From contig WANN01000009.1 of assembly GCA_015521775.1 (NCBI GenBank), positions 39,232 to 103,231 of the forward strand: DNA of 64,000 bases. Reading direction: 5' to 3'. The first letter of the stretch is position 1, and each line of letters begins with the position of its first letter. Shown here piece after piece: positions 15,766-24,284 of this stretch. The position numbers were made by a program, and so were the translations under genes. Source of the stretch: Thermoproteaceae archaeon (GTDB taxonomy: Archaea > Thermoproteota > Thermoprotei > Thermoproteales > Thermoproteaceae). The notes below the pieces were generated by a model that worked only from the letters and a program-made list of their open reading frames with translations, ran no database searches and had not been told where the DNA came from.

Positions 15766-17280
15766 ATGTTGGGCTGGTATCTGAGGGGCATAGAGAGGAC
15801 CGATCTGGACCCGTTCAGGTTCATGCGTGTTGCGCGCATGTCCATGATTGGCGGCGCCTCGCTGGTGCCGGTGGGCGCCCTTCTCACGGTGCTTGGGGCG
15901 TTCCCCTTCTCATTGGCGTTTCTGGGCGCCGGCATATTCCTCCTCTTCTTCCCCAAGATGCTTGTGGGGATCAGAGCTGGGGTGGTGAGGGAGCAGCTCA
16001 ACACCGAGATGCCCTTCCTCACGGTCCTCCTCCAACTGGCCTTCGCCACTAAGGCCCCCCTGGATACAATAGTCGACTCCATGACCAGATACGCAGAGCT
16101 GCCCGGCCTGAGGGCCCTGGCCCTGGCCGCGTGGAACAACGTGAGGATGCTCGGCCTCGAGTCCATGGACGCCATGAGGAGGGCCGTGGAGAAGCTTGCC
16201 CCCCTTAAGCTGGTGTACAGGTTCTCCTCCCTCCACACGGCGCTTAGGCTCGGGGAGGACGTGGTGGCGAGGCTCGGCATATACATGGACATGGACCTGG
16301 CAGAGTTCTCGTCCAACATGGCGCGGAGGATCGACAGGCTCACCTCCATAATGGCAGCCCTCGTCGTGGGCATTTCCATGCTGAGCGTCACGGCGGTCAT
16401 AGTGGCGAGGGCCAACCCGGCCATGCTCATAGTGATGGGGGGCCTCGTACCCGCCGTGATGGCCTCGGTCATGTCCCTGGTGGTTAACGTGCCCTTCACC
16501 AAGATAAGGGTTAACCCGGCCCATATAGGCGTCGCCGTGGCGGCGTCCGCGGTGACCGCCCTCAACCCGCCCCTGCCCGGCCTCGGCGAGGCTGGGCCCC
16601 TGTACGGCTTCGTGGTGGCGTTGGCAGGGTTCCTCGCCCTGCGCGAGAAGGACTGGGGGAAGGATTACGAGAGGGGGTTCATGGACTTCATATACACGCT
16701 CTTCGACCAGATGAAGCACACCCCCTCGGCCTACAGGGCCGCCGAGCTGGCCGCGGAACATGGGGAGTACGGGCCATTCACCAAGAGGGTCTACGGCATA
16801 CTTCAAGCCCTCCGACTCATGGACAGGAGGCTGGAGGACTCGGCGTTGAGGGGGCTTCCCCCACTCATGAGTGCCGTCATGAGGATAGTATTCGACATAA
16901 ATAGGCTGGGCAACCTGCCCAGCGGCACCGTGGACCAACTGCAGAACTTCGTGTTGAAGCTCTTCGAGGCGAGGGACCAGCTGGTCAAGTCTCTCGGCAT
17001 TGTTAGGTTTCTGGGCGTCATGGGGGCCGTCATGGTGGCCTTCGTGAACTCGTCGCTGCTGACCCTGTCCGGCGCCCTGACGGCGGTGGCTGGAGGAGGA
17101 CAGACGGTGCAGATCCCGATGGGCATACTGTACATGTCAGCGGCCCTCGTCTCGTTCGGGTACTGGGCCCTCTTCTCCAAGATAAGCTTCTCGCTTAGGA
17201 GCGGCCTCCTGTACATGGGCATAGTGCTCCTCTCCTTCTACGTGGTCAGCAAGCTTGCCCCCCTCCTCTTCGGGATATGA
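15766..17280 (+). CDS. Type IV pilus/archaellum-type platform protein (TadC/FlaJ-like)
   Basis: A 504-aa polytopic membrane protein of the T2SF class. It has two related cytoplasmic helical domains (about 60-190 and 310-420), each followed by transmembrane helices (about 195-290 and 425-504), as in FlaJ/ArlJ and archaeal PilC-type proteins. It should anchor the fibre base and transmit ATPase motion. The gene follows the pilin-like gene by 2 nt and precedes the ATPase gene, the usual partner. No enzyme motif is expected. Assignment is by size, topology and neighbours. Confidence 0.85.
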   Translation: MLGWYLRGIERTDLDPFRFMRVARMSMIGGASLVPVGALLTVLGAFPFSLAFLGAGIFLLFFPKMLVGIRAGVVREQLNTEMPFLTVLLQLAFATKAPLDTIVDSMTRYAELPGLRALALAAWNNVRMLGLESMDAMRRAVEKLAPLKLVYRFSSLHTALRLGEDVVARLGIYMDMDLAEFSSNMARRIDRLTSIMAALVVGISMLSVTAVIVARANPAMLIVMGGLVPAVMASVMSLVVNVPFTKIRVNPAHIGVAVAASAVTALNPPLPGLGEAGPLYGFVVALAGFLALREKDWGKDYERGFMDFIYTLFDQMKHTPSAYRAAELAAEHGEYGPFTKRVYGILQALRLMDRRLEDSALRGLPPLMSAVMRIVFDINRLGNLPSGTVDQLQNFVLKLFEARDQLVKSLGIVRFLGVMGAVMVAFVNSSLLTLSGALTAVAGGGQTVQIPMGILYMSAALVSFGYWALFSKISFSLRSGLLYMGIVLLSFYVVSKLAPLLFGI

Positions 17281-17326
17281 CCCGCGGGCAAAAATCGATA
17301 TATTCATGTCACGACTCACCTAGGCG

Positions 17327-18808
17327 ATGATAGGGTTCACGCTCACCGCGTGTCCGGGCAAACTTGTCGGCGAATACAGCAGCGAGGGGGCGCGAATACA
17401 GATATTCGAGGAGGGGGGCACGCACTGCTACTCGGTGCAGTTCAGCTTCCCCTTCAACGAGAGGATCGGGGAATACACGTTCAAGGTCATAGAGTACCTC
17501 GCCACGCATCAGTTCGTGAGGCCCAATGTGACCAGGGAGGAGATGGCGAAGCTGATAGAGCACGCCATGGGCGAGGTGGAGGTGCCGCGTAACCTTAGGG
17601 CCGCGGTCAAGTACTACGCCCAGCTCGAGGCGTCTGAGTACTCCCTCCTGACCCCCCTACTCTACGACACGATGCTCGAGAACATAAACATAAACGGCGT
17701 TGACACGCCCATATACGTTGACCACAGGAAGTACGGGTACAACATTAGGACTAACGTGGTCCCCACGTCCCGCGACGCGGTGCTCCGCATAATTGGGAGG
17801 GTCTACGCGGTCACTGGGCGGCCCCTCAACGAGCAGTACCCGATACAGGACACGTTCATACTGCTGAGCAATGGGGCGTTGCTGCGCTTCGCAACTGCGG
17901 CGTCGTCCCGCGTGGCCAGGAATGCCCCCTACGTCTCCATACGTATACAGCCTCCGAAGCCAGTGACGCCCACAGAGATGGTGACGAGCAGGACCATCAG
18001 CCCCCTGGCATTGGCGTACCTCTGGCAGATGGTGGAGGCGCACAGGTCCATAGCCATAATTGGGGCCACGGGCAGCGGCAAGACCACGCTGCTGAACACC
18101 CTCCTGCTCCTCATACCCTACAAGCGTCTGGGCATAGCCGAGGAGACCCCGGAGATCAGGCTTCCCCCCTCCTTCGAGAACGTGATACAGCTGTACACGT
18201 CGCCTATGTACGAGTACATGAGGGAGATGAGGGGGTCTGAGACCGCTATATACCTCATAGACCTCGTCAAGTACCTTCTGAGGGCCAGGCCGGACATAGT
18301 GGTCATCGGCGAGTCCAGGGGCAGGGAGATACACGAGCTGATACAGGGCATACTCACGGGCCATGGAGGCGCCACGACGTTCCACGCTGAGTCGCCCAGG
18401 GAGATGTTCCTTAGGCTTACGGGCGAGGCCATCGGCGTGTCGCCGGAACAGCTATCCGCGTTCAACATAATCGCCACGATTAAGAGGCTTGAACACGGCA
18501 GGAGGGTGGTCGACATATCGGAATTCGTGTGGCTAGAAATGTTCCCCGACGTGAGGCCGGACGAGGAGGTGGACATCAGGGGGGAAAGGTACGGCCTCGT
18601 TAGGGTTGCTTGGTGGGACCCCAAGAAGGACGAGGTGGTGGTTGACCTGGGCAGGTCGCTGTGGGTCAAGCGGTACGGGTCCGTCGAGGACATACGTGTA
18701 CGTGCAGAGTACCTACATGACCTCACGAGGCTCAGCGTGTTCGACGCCGATGAATACGTGAGCGCCGTCAAGAGGTTCAAGAGCGGCCTAGTGGAAGTCT
18801 TCGTATGA
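17327..18808 (+). CDS. Secretion/pilus assembly ATPase (GspE/FlaI/TadA family)
   Basis: A 493-aa AAA+-like ATPase powering pilus extension or assembly at the inner face of the membrane. An N-terminal domain with one Cys (residues 1-110) precedes a PAS-like N2 region and the C-terminal motor with Walker A IIGATGSGKTT (Lys about 249) and the Walker B/Asp-box element 'RPDIVVIGESRGRE'. A His-box 'GHGGATTFHAES' follows. TATA CGATATATTC at about 17296-17305 gives the gene its own promoter 25 nt before ATG 17327. Its stop overlaps the next start (ATGA). Confidence 0.93.
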   Translation: MIGFTLTACPGKLVGEYSSEGARIQIFEEGGTHCYSVQFSFPFNERIGEYTFKVIEYLATHQFVRPNVTREEMAKLIEHAMGEVEVPRNLRAAVKYYAQLEASEYSLLTPLLYDTMLENININGVDTPIYVDHRKYGYNIRTNVVPTSRDAVLRIIGRVYAVTGRPLNEQYPIQDTFILLSNGALLRFATAASSRVARNAPYVSIRIQPPKPVTPTEMVTSRTISPLALAYLWQMVEAHRSIAIIGATGSGKTTLLNTLLLLIPYKRLGIAEETPEIRLPPSFENVIQLYTSPMYEYMREMRGSETAIYLIDLVKYLLRARPDIVVIGESRGREIHELIQGILTGHGGATTFHAESPREMFLRLTGEAIGVSPEQLSAFNIIATIKRLEHGRRVVDISEFVWLEMFPDVRPDEEVDIRGERYGLVRVAWWDPKKDEVVVDLGRSLWVKRYGSVEDIRVRAEYLHDLTRLSVFDADEYVSAVKRFKSGLVEVFV

Positions 18809-19020
18809 TAGATTATGGTCCCCCCCACGAGCTCGAGGTAAAGGTCCTCAGGGAAATAGAAAAGCTCGAGGACCTTGCCAGGGTGCACGACAACGTGAAG
18901 AGGTACGCCGCCAAGAAGGTGGCGCTCCTCAAACGGTGCGTTGAGAGGCTCAGGGAGTATGGGGCCTACGCCGAGGTTCAACTGGTGGCTACAGAGGACT
19001 GTTACATAATACCGCTTTGA
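18805..19020 (+). CDS. Small helical protein in pilus operon
   Basis: A 71-aa, highly charged, helical protein of unknown family. Residues 8-50 form one long amphipathic helix ('LEVKVLREIEKLEDLARVHD' onward) that could be a coiled coil, and the tail 'VQLVATEDCYIIPL' is a short beta segment with a single Cys. It is translationally coupled to the ATPase gene (ATGA) and to the next gene (TGATG). The context makes it a likely accessory subunit or regulator of the motor. No homology was recognised. Confidence 0.7.
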   Translation: MIDYGPPHELEVKVLREIEKLEDLARVHDNVKRYAAKKVALLKRCVERLREYGAYAEVQLVATEDCYIIPL

Positions 19021-19523
19021 TGGATCCCTACGCGTTGCTCGTAGCCGCATTCTCGTTCGCCTCTGTGCTCATTTGGGACAGGCAGATATACCTCCTTTAC
19101 GTGGGCCTCGTGTCGTTTCTGGCCGTCCTCCTGTACCTCATAGCCCAGTCACCGGCAACCTTCCTGGGGCTGGCCCCCTTGTCTCTGGGCGCTCTGAAAT
19201 ATACGCCGATGGGCGCCCGCATGATGCGCAGAGACCGCAAGGGGAGACTTGAGAGGGCCCCCCCTGCAAGGTGGAGGCGCTTCACCATAGTGGACGTGCC
19301 TAGGGACATAGTGGACGTGGTGCCGCGCGGCTCTGTGCGCAGGGTCCACAAGTCCCTCATAGACCTGCTCGGAGTGGTGGAGAGGGCCGAGGAGAAGGGG
19401 TACAGCGTTGAAGTCCCAAAATGGCTGGAGGAATTGAGGTCCTACATATCGCTTGTGGGGCCGTATTTTGTGGCGACCGCAGACACCGTGGTCTCACCCG
19501 AAATGGTCCACGAACTCGGGTGA
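19020..19523 (+). CDS. Membrane-anchored accessory protein of the pilus cluster
   Basis: A 167-aa protein with two or three closely spaced hydrophobic segments in the first ~55 residues ('LLVAAFSFASVLIW', 'LYVGLVSFLAVLLYLI') and a soluble cytoplasmic domain rich in basic residues at its start and acidic later. ATG 19020 overlaps the previous TGA by 1 nt; a TTG at 19017 is an alternative. It is the last gene of the ATPase transcription unit. The topology fits a small membrane partner of the platform protein, but the family is unknown. Confidence 0.65.
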   Translation: MDPYALLVAAFSFASVLIWDRQIYLLYVGLVSFLAVLLYLIAQSPATFLGLAPLSLGALKYTPMGARMMRRDRKGRLERAPPARWRRFTIVDVPRDIVDVVPRGSVRRVHKSLIDLLGVVERAEEKGYSVEVPKWLEELRSYISLVGPYFVATADTVVSPEMVHELG

Positions 19524-19541
19524 CCGCGGGTGAAAGGTAGG

Positions 19542-19552
19542 TATTATAAAGG
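19542..19552 (+). promoter_or_regulatory. TATA box of the small-gene operon
   Basis: TATTATAAAGG lies 24 nt (centre) before ATG 19571, the standard distance for a leaderless archaeal transcript. It separates the small-gene operon 19571-20655 from the ATPase unit upstream. Confidence 0.65.
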
Positions 19553-19570
19553 TGTCGCCTGACACGATAC

Positions 19571-19780
19571 ATGATAGTACACACGGCGCGCCTAAGGCTC
19601 CTCGAGAACCTGTATTCCACGGTCCCTGAAAGGCCCCCGGTGGAGCCCGTCCGCATACGGGCGGGCAAGGCCCTCTTCGTATGGCCAGTTCACCTTCCCA
19701 GGCTTCCCCTGGACCTACTGTCGCAGTTCCCCAACTCGTATGTAATAGTAAGGAGGGGACTCCTAGTAGTGGTCCCATGA
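19571..19780 (+). CDS. Hypothetical 69-aa protein, small-gene operon
   Basis: First gene of a compact four-gene operon. Unrecognised. The N-terminal helix 'RLRLLENLYSTVPERP' precedes two beta-strands ('GKALFVWPVHLPRLPL', 'SYVIVRRGLLVVVP'). No signal peptide or metal site is visible. The leaderless start is supported by the TATA box at 19542-19552, and its TGA overlaps the next ATG. Since the operon follows the pilus motor genes in the same direction, a role in appendage function is a reasonable guess only. Confidence 0.6.
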   Translation: MIVHTARLRLLENLYSTVPERPPVEPVRIRAGKALFVWPVHLPRLPLDLLSQFPNSYVIVRRGLLVVVP

Positions 19781-19911
19781 GGAGGGTCAGAGTAAAGGAG
19801 CTTCAGGGAGTCATAAGGGACGACGTCTACACGGCCCTTGTACAGGTGCTTGGCGACGATACGGAGGTCCTGTTCGAGAGAAGGGGGCAGAGGTACCTGA
19901 TAGTGCTATGA
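19777..19911 (+). CDS. Hypothetical 44-aa protein, small-gene operon
   Basis: A tiny protein (MRRVRVKELQ...RYLIVL) starting at an ATGA overlap with the previous gene and ending in another ATGA overlap with the next one. The double coupling supports genuine translation despite its size. It has an N-terminal basic strand, a central helix ('IRDDVYTALVQVLGDD') and a C-terminal strand pair ('TEVLFERRGQRYLIVL'), a swapped-dimer-like outline that could bind nucleic acid or protein. The longer frame beginning at 19681 is not supported. Confidence 0.55.
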   Translation: MRRVRVKELQGVIRDDVYTALVQVLGDDTEVLFERRGQRYLIVL

Positions 19912-20333
19912 TTGTCATAAACAGTGGGAACATAGACACCTTCATAAACGAGCTGCTTGTCCGTATGCCGCTTATGGAGGGCGCCGCAATGGTCCTAGGC
20001 CAGAGGAGGATGGGCAACTACATAGTGGCGCTTGGGACAATAGGCCATCTGCACGCGGCCTTCTCAGGGGTGTTGGAGCTGCTCATAGAGGCCAAGAGGC
20101 TGGCTAGGGACCTGGCGCTTCAGAACTACAGCGTTGTCATCACGCATCTGGGCAACGCCGTAGTTACACCTGAAGAGCTCCCCGAAGTCGTGCCCATACT
20201 GCCGCCGCACGTAGAGGTGGAGCACATAGGTATGCCGTACACCACCGTGAGCCTGTTCGGGTGCAATGCGCCGGAAAGGGGGCTCGTGAAGATGTGTATC
20301 GGGGACGTGGAGATAGGGTATGCTCTACCTTAG
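19908..20333 (+). CDS. Hypothetical 141-aa protein, small-gene operon
   Basis: Unrecognised alpha/beta protein. Two long helices in the middle ('GHLHAAFSGVLELLIEAKRLARDLAL') are flanked by strands. Two Cys occur near the C-terminus (FGCNAPERGLVKMCIG). There is no transmembrane segment. The start is an ATGA overlap with the 44-aa gene, and the 3' end overlaps the next gene by 14 bp in a different frame. A conserved small operon of this type beside a type IV pilus cluster has no function that I can name. Confidence 0.65.
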   Translation: MIVINSGNIDTFINELLVRMPLMEGAAMVLGQRRMGNYIVALGTIGHLHAAFSGVLELLIEAKRLARDLALQNYSVVITHLGNAVVTPEELPEVVPILPPHVEVEHIGMPYTTVSLFGCNAPERGLVKMCIGDVEIGYALP

Positions 20334-20655
20334 GCTCTCGAAGCTCGAGGAGATACTGGTCTCGCTGCGTGACGCAGCGGAAGAGTACAGGAGGCAGAGG
20401 GCGTTCCTCTCGGAGCTGGACGAGAGGTGGCGTAGGTTCGTGGAGCTGGCCAAGCGCTTCAACGTGGAGCTCAAGCTCGTCAAGGTGCCCGAAATGTCGT
20501 TCTACCTTGGCGAGGAGCTGCCCGACAACGCCGACCTCGTGAAGAGGCTAAACGCCATGATTGCGGCGGTCAGAAGGATAAGAGAAGTGTATGGGGACCT
20601 GCCCGTCATAGTTCAACTAGACATAAGCCTAGGCAAGGTAATGGTTAAGGTGTAG
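20320..20655 (+). CDS. Helical hypothetical 111-aa protein, small-gene operon
   Basis: Last gene of the operon. The first half is a long charged helix, probably coiled coil ('LSKLEEILVSLRDAAEEYRR' onward); the C-terminal half has helices and a terminal strand ('IVQLDISLGKVMVKV'). It starts inside the preceding gene (14-bp overlap), indicating tight coupling, and ends 1 bp before the stop of the convergent 854-aa surface protein. The family is unknown. Confidence 0.65.
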   Translation: MLYLRLSKLEEILVSLRDAAEEYRRQRAFLSELDERWRRFVELAKRFNVELKLVKVPEMSFYLGEELPDNADLVKRLNAMIAAVRRIREVYGDLPVIVQLDISLGKVMVKV

Positions 20656-20656
20656 C

Positions 20657-23221
20657 CTATTCGAACTCCCCTATTTCCTCGGCCGCTCTCCGCCTCCGCC
20701 TCACCACGAGTAGCGTCGCTGTGACGGCCGCGACAAGGCCCCCAACGACCATCAGGGGCACCACGTCCAGCTCCCACACGGCCTCGTACGTGGTCGGAGC
20801 AGCCGGCGGAGCGCTCAGGGGCACTCCCCCCACGGCGCCCTTGACGCGCCACCCCACAAACTTGTACGCTATGGGCGGGAACGGGTCGAACACGTAGCTG
20901 GGCGTCACTGTTGCGGCTATGTCCTGGCCCCTGTCGAACCACCCCTCCCTTGGCGTAGGCGTGCCGTAGCGGGACACGAACCTGGTGAAGTACTGCGTCT
21001 TCGTCCTGTACCTGATCTCAAGGGGCCCCTCCACGGTTACCGTGACTGTGGTCGAACTGCCCTCCACGCCCTCCCACCCTGCAAACACCTCCCTCACGTC
21101 GCCCCTCTGACTCACCACTTGGGGTATCTCTATCCTGAGACTGCTCCCCCTGTACGCCCATGTGCTGTTCCCCTCGACCCCGACTATCCGGGCCGGGGGC
21201 GCCACGGACACAAGGTACATCCTCCGGTACTGGGGCCGGAGCTCCAACGGCCGCGTCACCTCTAGGCTCAGCATTTCCTCGCCAGCCCAGCCCACAAAGA
21301 CGTCCCTCGTGTCGTTGCCGTAGTCTATCACGGTAGGTATACGCACAGTCTCCCCATATGCCCCTAGTGCGTCCTCTCCTGCGACTATCCTCACGGTGCC
21401 CCCCTCCCTCACCCACACAGACATGGTCATGTTGGGCAAAACCACCCTAACGAGGAACTCGCGGTGGTACAGCGGTCTCAGCACCACGGGAAAATGCGAG
21501 AACACGGGGGAGGGGCCCGAGGCCACTAGCGCGCCCGTGTCCGCGTCCAACACGTCTACCGAGTCCAGCACAAGCCTTACAGAGTCCGAGAGCTGCACCA
21601 CCTCGTCCACGCGCGCCGTGTAATACGCCCGCGCGACTATGGGCGCCGCGGCCTCCACCCTGATAGAGGGAAAGGTATAGTTCCTTCCGTTCACGTTCCA
21701 GTGATGGAACACTATCCTGCCCCTATCCACGGGACCCAGAGCGCCCACCTCTACCTCTGCCCTGGCGCTCAGATACACCGATCCGCCCGCGGGAACCCAA
21801 AACGCCGATGCCAGCGTCACGTTGGGCGGCGCCACGTCCACCCTATATTCGACCCTGTACTCGAAGGAGGCGGCCGGCTCCGCCAGGCTCGACCCGACCA
21901 CACGTAGGCTCGTGGATGTGGGTATAGGCGTGCACCTTACGTCCCTCGACACGTATACGGGCTCCGCCGCCACCTCGATGGTGCCCACAGGCACCAACAC
22001 AGTTCCTTCGCCCGATATGGAGTACATGTAGTCGCCTATCCTCAGCGTGGCTATCTCCCCGCACACGTCCGGCATGGATACCGATACCTTGATGAACGCC
22101 AATGAGATGAGTTCTGCGCCGCGGGGGGTCTCGGCAACCGCCCTAAGGCCGTCGGCAGAGAGGGCCAGGTCTATCACTGGCCCCCCAACCGAGGTCCTCA
22201 CGGCCTCAACGCCGTTGCTATATATGACCACATAACCGTCCACGGTGCCGACAGCAACTACGCTCCCGTTCCAATTGGCCGAGACGGCGGTGGGCAACGA
22301 CGGGGAGGGCAACCTATGCGTCAGCTCGCCGCCGCGGTAAACCAGCACCTCGTAGCTCTTTGCTATGACCACCGTGGACCCGTCTTGACTGACCGCTAAT
22401 GGGATCCTCGGGACCATTACGCCGTACGTGACAAGCGAGGAGAATGCCACTTCTCCAATGCCGGATACCTCTGCCACGGGCACATCCCCCTTCCTTAGCC
22501 ACGCAACCACGGGCCTCCCCTCGGAAAAGCCCGTGAACACCACTGTGCCTCTCCCGCTGAGTATGGGGCCGCTCAGTCCTCCGTCGTATAAGTACACAGA
22601 TCCATAGTCGGTGCCCACCAGCGCCGACCTTCCATCGTATGTGAACGATATGCGGGTTATGGGAGCGCCAAGGAAGAACTCGCCGACCACATCGCCGTCG
22701 CGCAGCACCAGGAGACGCCCGTCCATCGTGCCGACCAGCACCTCCACGCAGTTTGTGCCCACAGCGGTCGCATTGACGCTTGGCAATTTCACGGCCCACA
22801 GGGGGTACCCATCCCACGTGAAAAGCGATGCCAAGGCCTCCTTTTCCACCGCGACATCGAGCACTAGGTCCACGGGTATCTCGTACTCGACTGGGATCCT
22901 CTCGCCCTGCGGCCCCGTCACTTCTGTGGTTATCTTCGCCGTGACGACCTGGCTAAACACCTGGTATATGAATGGACGGTCCACTACGGCTATACACTTC
23001 CCCAACTGGTCCGACGCGGCCAGCGGGAACATGAACTCCATAGACCAGAGCTCGGTCCCGTCGGCCCCCACGACCACGAGAGAGTCGTGTGTCACACGCG
23101 CGTAGGTGTCCAGGTGCTCCGATGGTATTACAAGCGAGTAAACCGGAGGCGCCGCGGCCACTATGGCCACCACAATGCACCGTAACAGTGCCGCCCATCT
23201 AAGCACGTACATGGGCCTCAC
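20657..23221 (-). CDS. Membrane-anchored surface protein: beta-propeller plus FxGW repeats
   Basis: An 854-aa exported protein. The N-terminal signal segment (about 8-30) is followed by a WD40/PQQ-like beta-propeller region (about 40-385) with repeating 'dGr.alVGT..G.vyly' blades. Then come several Ig-like or Listeria/Bacteroides-type repeats, each containing an (F/V)xxW element ('VFHHWNVNG', 'VFVGWAGEE', 'VFAGWEGVE', 'KFVGWRVKG'). It ends in one transmembrane helix ('PLMVVGGLVAAVTATLLVV') and a basic tail, so most of it faces outside. The GTG start at 23219-23221 fits the TATA at 23241-23250; ATG 23212 is an alternative. Convergence with the small-gene operon and closeness to the pilus genes suggest a surface or adhesion role (inference). 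Confidence 0.8.
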   Translation of the reverse strand: MRPMYVLRWAALLRCIVVAIVAAAPPVYSLVIPSEHLDTYARVTHDSLVVVGADGTELWSMEFMFPLAASDQLGKCIAVVDRPFIYQVFSQVVTAKITTEVTGPQGERIPVEYEIPVDLVLDVAVEKEALASLFTWDGYPLWAVKLPSVNATAVGTNCVEVLVGTMDGRLLVLRDGDVVGEFFLGAPITRISFTYDGRSALVGTDYGSVYLYDGGLSGPILSGRGTVVFTGFSEGRPVVAWLRKGDVPVAEVSGIGEVAFSSLVTYGVMVPRIPLAVSQDGSTVVIAKSYEVLVYRGGELTHRLPSPSLPTAVSANWNGSVVAVGTVDGYVVIYSNGVEAVRTSVGGPVIDLALSADGLRAVAETPRGAELISLAFIKVSVSMPDVCGEIATLRIGDYMYSISGEGTVLVPVGTIEVAAEPVYVSRDVRCTPIPTSTSLRVVGSSLAEPAASFEYRVEYRVDVAPPNVTLASAFWVPAGGSVYLSARAEVEVGALGPVDRGRIVFHHWNVNGRNYTFPSIRVEAAAPIVARAYYTARVDEVVQLSDSVRLVLDSVDVLDADTGALVASGPSPVFSHFPVVLRPLYHREFLVRVVLPNMTMSVWVREGGTVRIVAGEDALGAYGETVRIPTVIDYGNDTRDVFVGWAGEEMLSLEVTRPLELRPQYRRMYLVSVAPPARIVGVEGNSTWAYRGSSLRIEIPQVVSQRGDVREVFAGWEGVEGSSTTVTVTVEGPLEIRYRTKTQYFTRFVSRYGTPTPREGWFDRGQDIAATVTPSYVFDPFPPIAYKFVGWRVKGAVGGVPLSAPPAAPTTYEAVWELDVVPLMVVGGLVAAVTATLLVVRRRRRAAEEIGEFE

Positions 23222-23304
23222 ATACCCCTTGGTGCTGGCCGTTATTTACCTTAGCGTTTTTTAGTCTGACTGAAAGCCCTGTCCTTGCGGCGACACGTAG
23301 GAAT

Positions 23305-23314
23305 TGTTATATCT
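23305..23314 (+). promoter_or_regulatory. TATA box that decides the lipA start
   Basis: TTGTTATATC is centred 24 nt upstream of GTG 23333, indicating a leaderless lipA mRNA. It excludes the upstream in-frame TTG at 23285, which would lie before the transcription start. Confidence 0.6.
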
Positions 23315-23332
23315 CCATCACGCACATGCTAC

Positions 23333-24205
23333 GTGCTTCCTCAGTGGATTAGGACCGCGGTGCCCAGCGGGGGGTACAAAACGATCGAGGCGGTTAGGAA
23401 CATACTGGAAAGGTACAGGCTCAACACGGTCTGTTCCTCGGCCCTTTGCCCCAACGTGTTCGAGTGCTGGGGCGCGGGCACCGCCACTTTCATGATACTC
23501 GGCGATACATGTACCAGGGCTTGCAGGTTCTGTGCTGTGAGGACCGGCAATCCCAGGGGACGCGTGGAATACGACGAGCCGGAAAGGGTCGCCGCTGCAA
23601 TCGCAGAGCTGGGGCTGGACTATGTGGTCATAACGTCAGTCGACAGGGACGACCTGCCGGACGGCGGGGCCTCGATATTCGCGGAGACCGTGAGGCGCAT
23701 TAAGGAGGTCTCGCCGGGGACCCTAGTCGAGGTGCTGGTGCCCGACTTTGGGGGACAGGAGGACAGCGTAAGGACCGTGGTGAGGGCGGGCCCCGACGTG
23801 TTCGCACATAACATCGAGACCGTGAGGCGGCTCACCCCGACCGTGAGGGACCGTAGGGCCAGTTACGACACGTCTCTTCGCGTTTTGAGGTTTGCCAAGG
23901 AGCTTGGCGCCCCCTTGACTAAGTCGGGCCTCATGTTGGGGCTTGGCGAGGAAAGAGGCGAGGTGATCGAGGCGCTGCGGGACATGAGGGGGGTCGGCGT
24001 TGACATAGTCACCATAGGCCAGTACATTAGGCCCACCAGCAGCGCCAGGCACCTCCCAGTGGCCCGATGGGTGCCCCCGGAGGAGTTCAAGGAGCTCGAG
24101 TCGGTGGCCCTACAGATGGGCTTCAAGGCCGTTGCGAGCGGGCCCCTAGTTAGGAGCTCCTACCGGGCTCTTGAGACATATGTCAAGTCCCTTATTACGA
24201 ATTAA
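23333..24205 (+). CDS. lipA: Lipoyl synthase
   Basis: A 290-aa radical-SAM enzyme that inserts two sulfurs into protein-bound octanoyl groups to make lipoate. With the GTG start, the auxiliary cluster motif is C34-x4-C39-x5-C45 ([12 protein letters not shown]) and the radical-SAM motif is C60-x3-C64-x2-C67 (CTRACRFC). The conserved C-terminal RSSY serine ligand is present. It stands about 80 bp upstream of the 2-oxoacid dehydrogenase operon that ends in lipB, so the window encodes the complex and its cofactor assembly together. It has its own promoter. Confidence 0.96.
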   Translation: MLPQWIRTAVPSGGYKTIEAVRNILERYRLNTVCSSALCPNVFECWGAGTATFMILGDTCTRACRFCAVRTGNPRGRVEYDEPERVAAAIAELGLDYVVITSVDRDDLPDGGASIFAETVRRIKEVSPGTLVEVLVPDFGGQEDSVRTVVRAGPDVFAHNIETVRRLTPTVRDRRASYDTSLRVLRFAKELGAPLTKSGLMLGLGEERGEVIEALRDMRGVGVDIVTIGQYIRPTSSARHLPVARWVPPEEFKELESVALQMGFKAVASGPLVRSSYRALETYVKSLITN

Positions 24206-24257
24206 ATTTAACTAACTCCAAGATCACTCCAATAAATTGTAAATAGTTGGGGAAACA

Positions 24258-24265
24258 CTTATATG
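24258..24265 (+). promoter_or_regulatory. TATA box of the 2-oxoacid dehydrogenase operon
   Basis: CTTATATG is centred 23 nt before ATG 24285 within an A/T-rich 80-bp gap after lipA. It is the only promoter-like element before the tightly packed E1alpha-E1beta-E2-E3-lipB genes. Confidence 0.65.
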
Positions 24266-24284
24266 TTGGATCTGGACGTCGCCC

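Noticed and set aside
15910..16938. 342-aa minus-strand frame inside the platform protein gene
   Set aside because: Low-complexity His/Gly/Val composition and complete overlap with a convincing membrane protein on the plus strand.
23285..23332. Upstream TTG start for lipA
   Set aside because: It lies before the TATA box that fits GTG 23333, and the extra residues are not conserved in lipoyl synthases.
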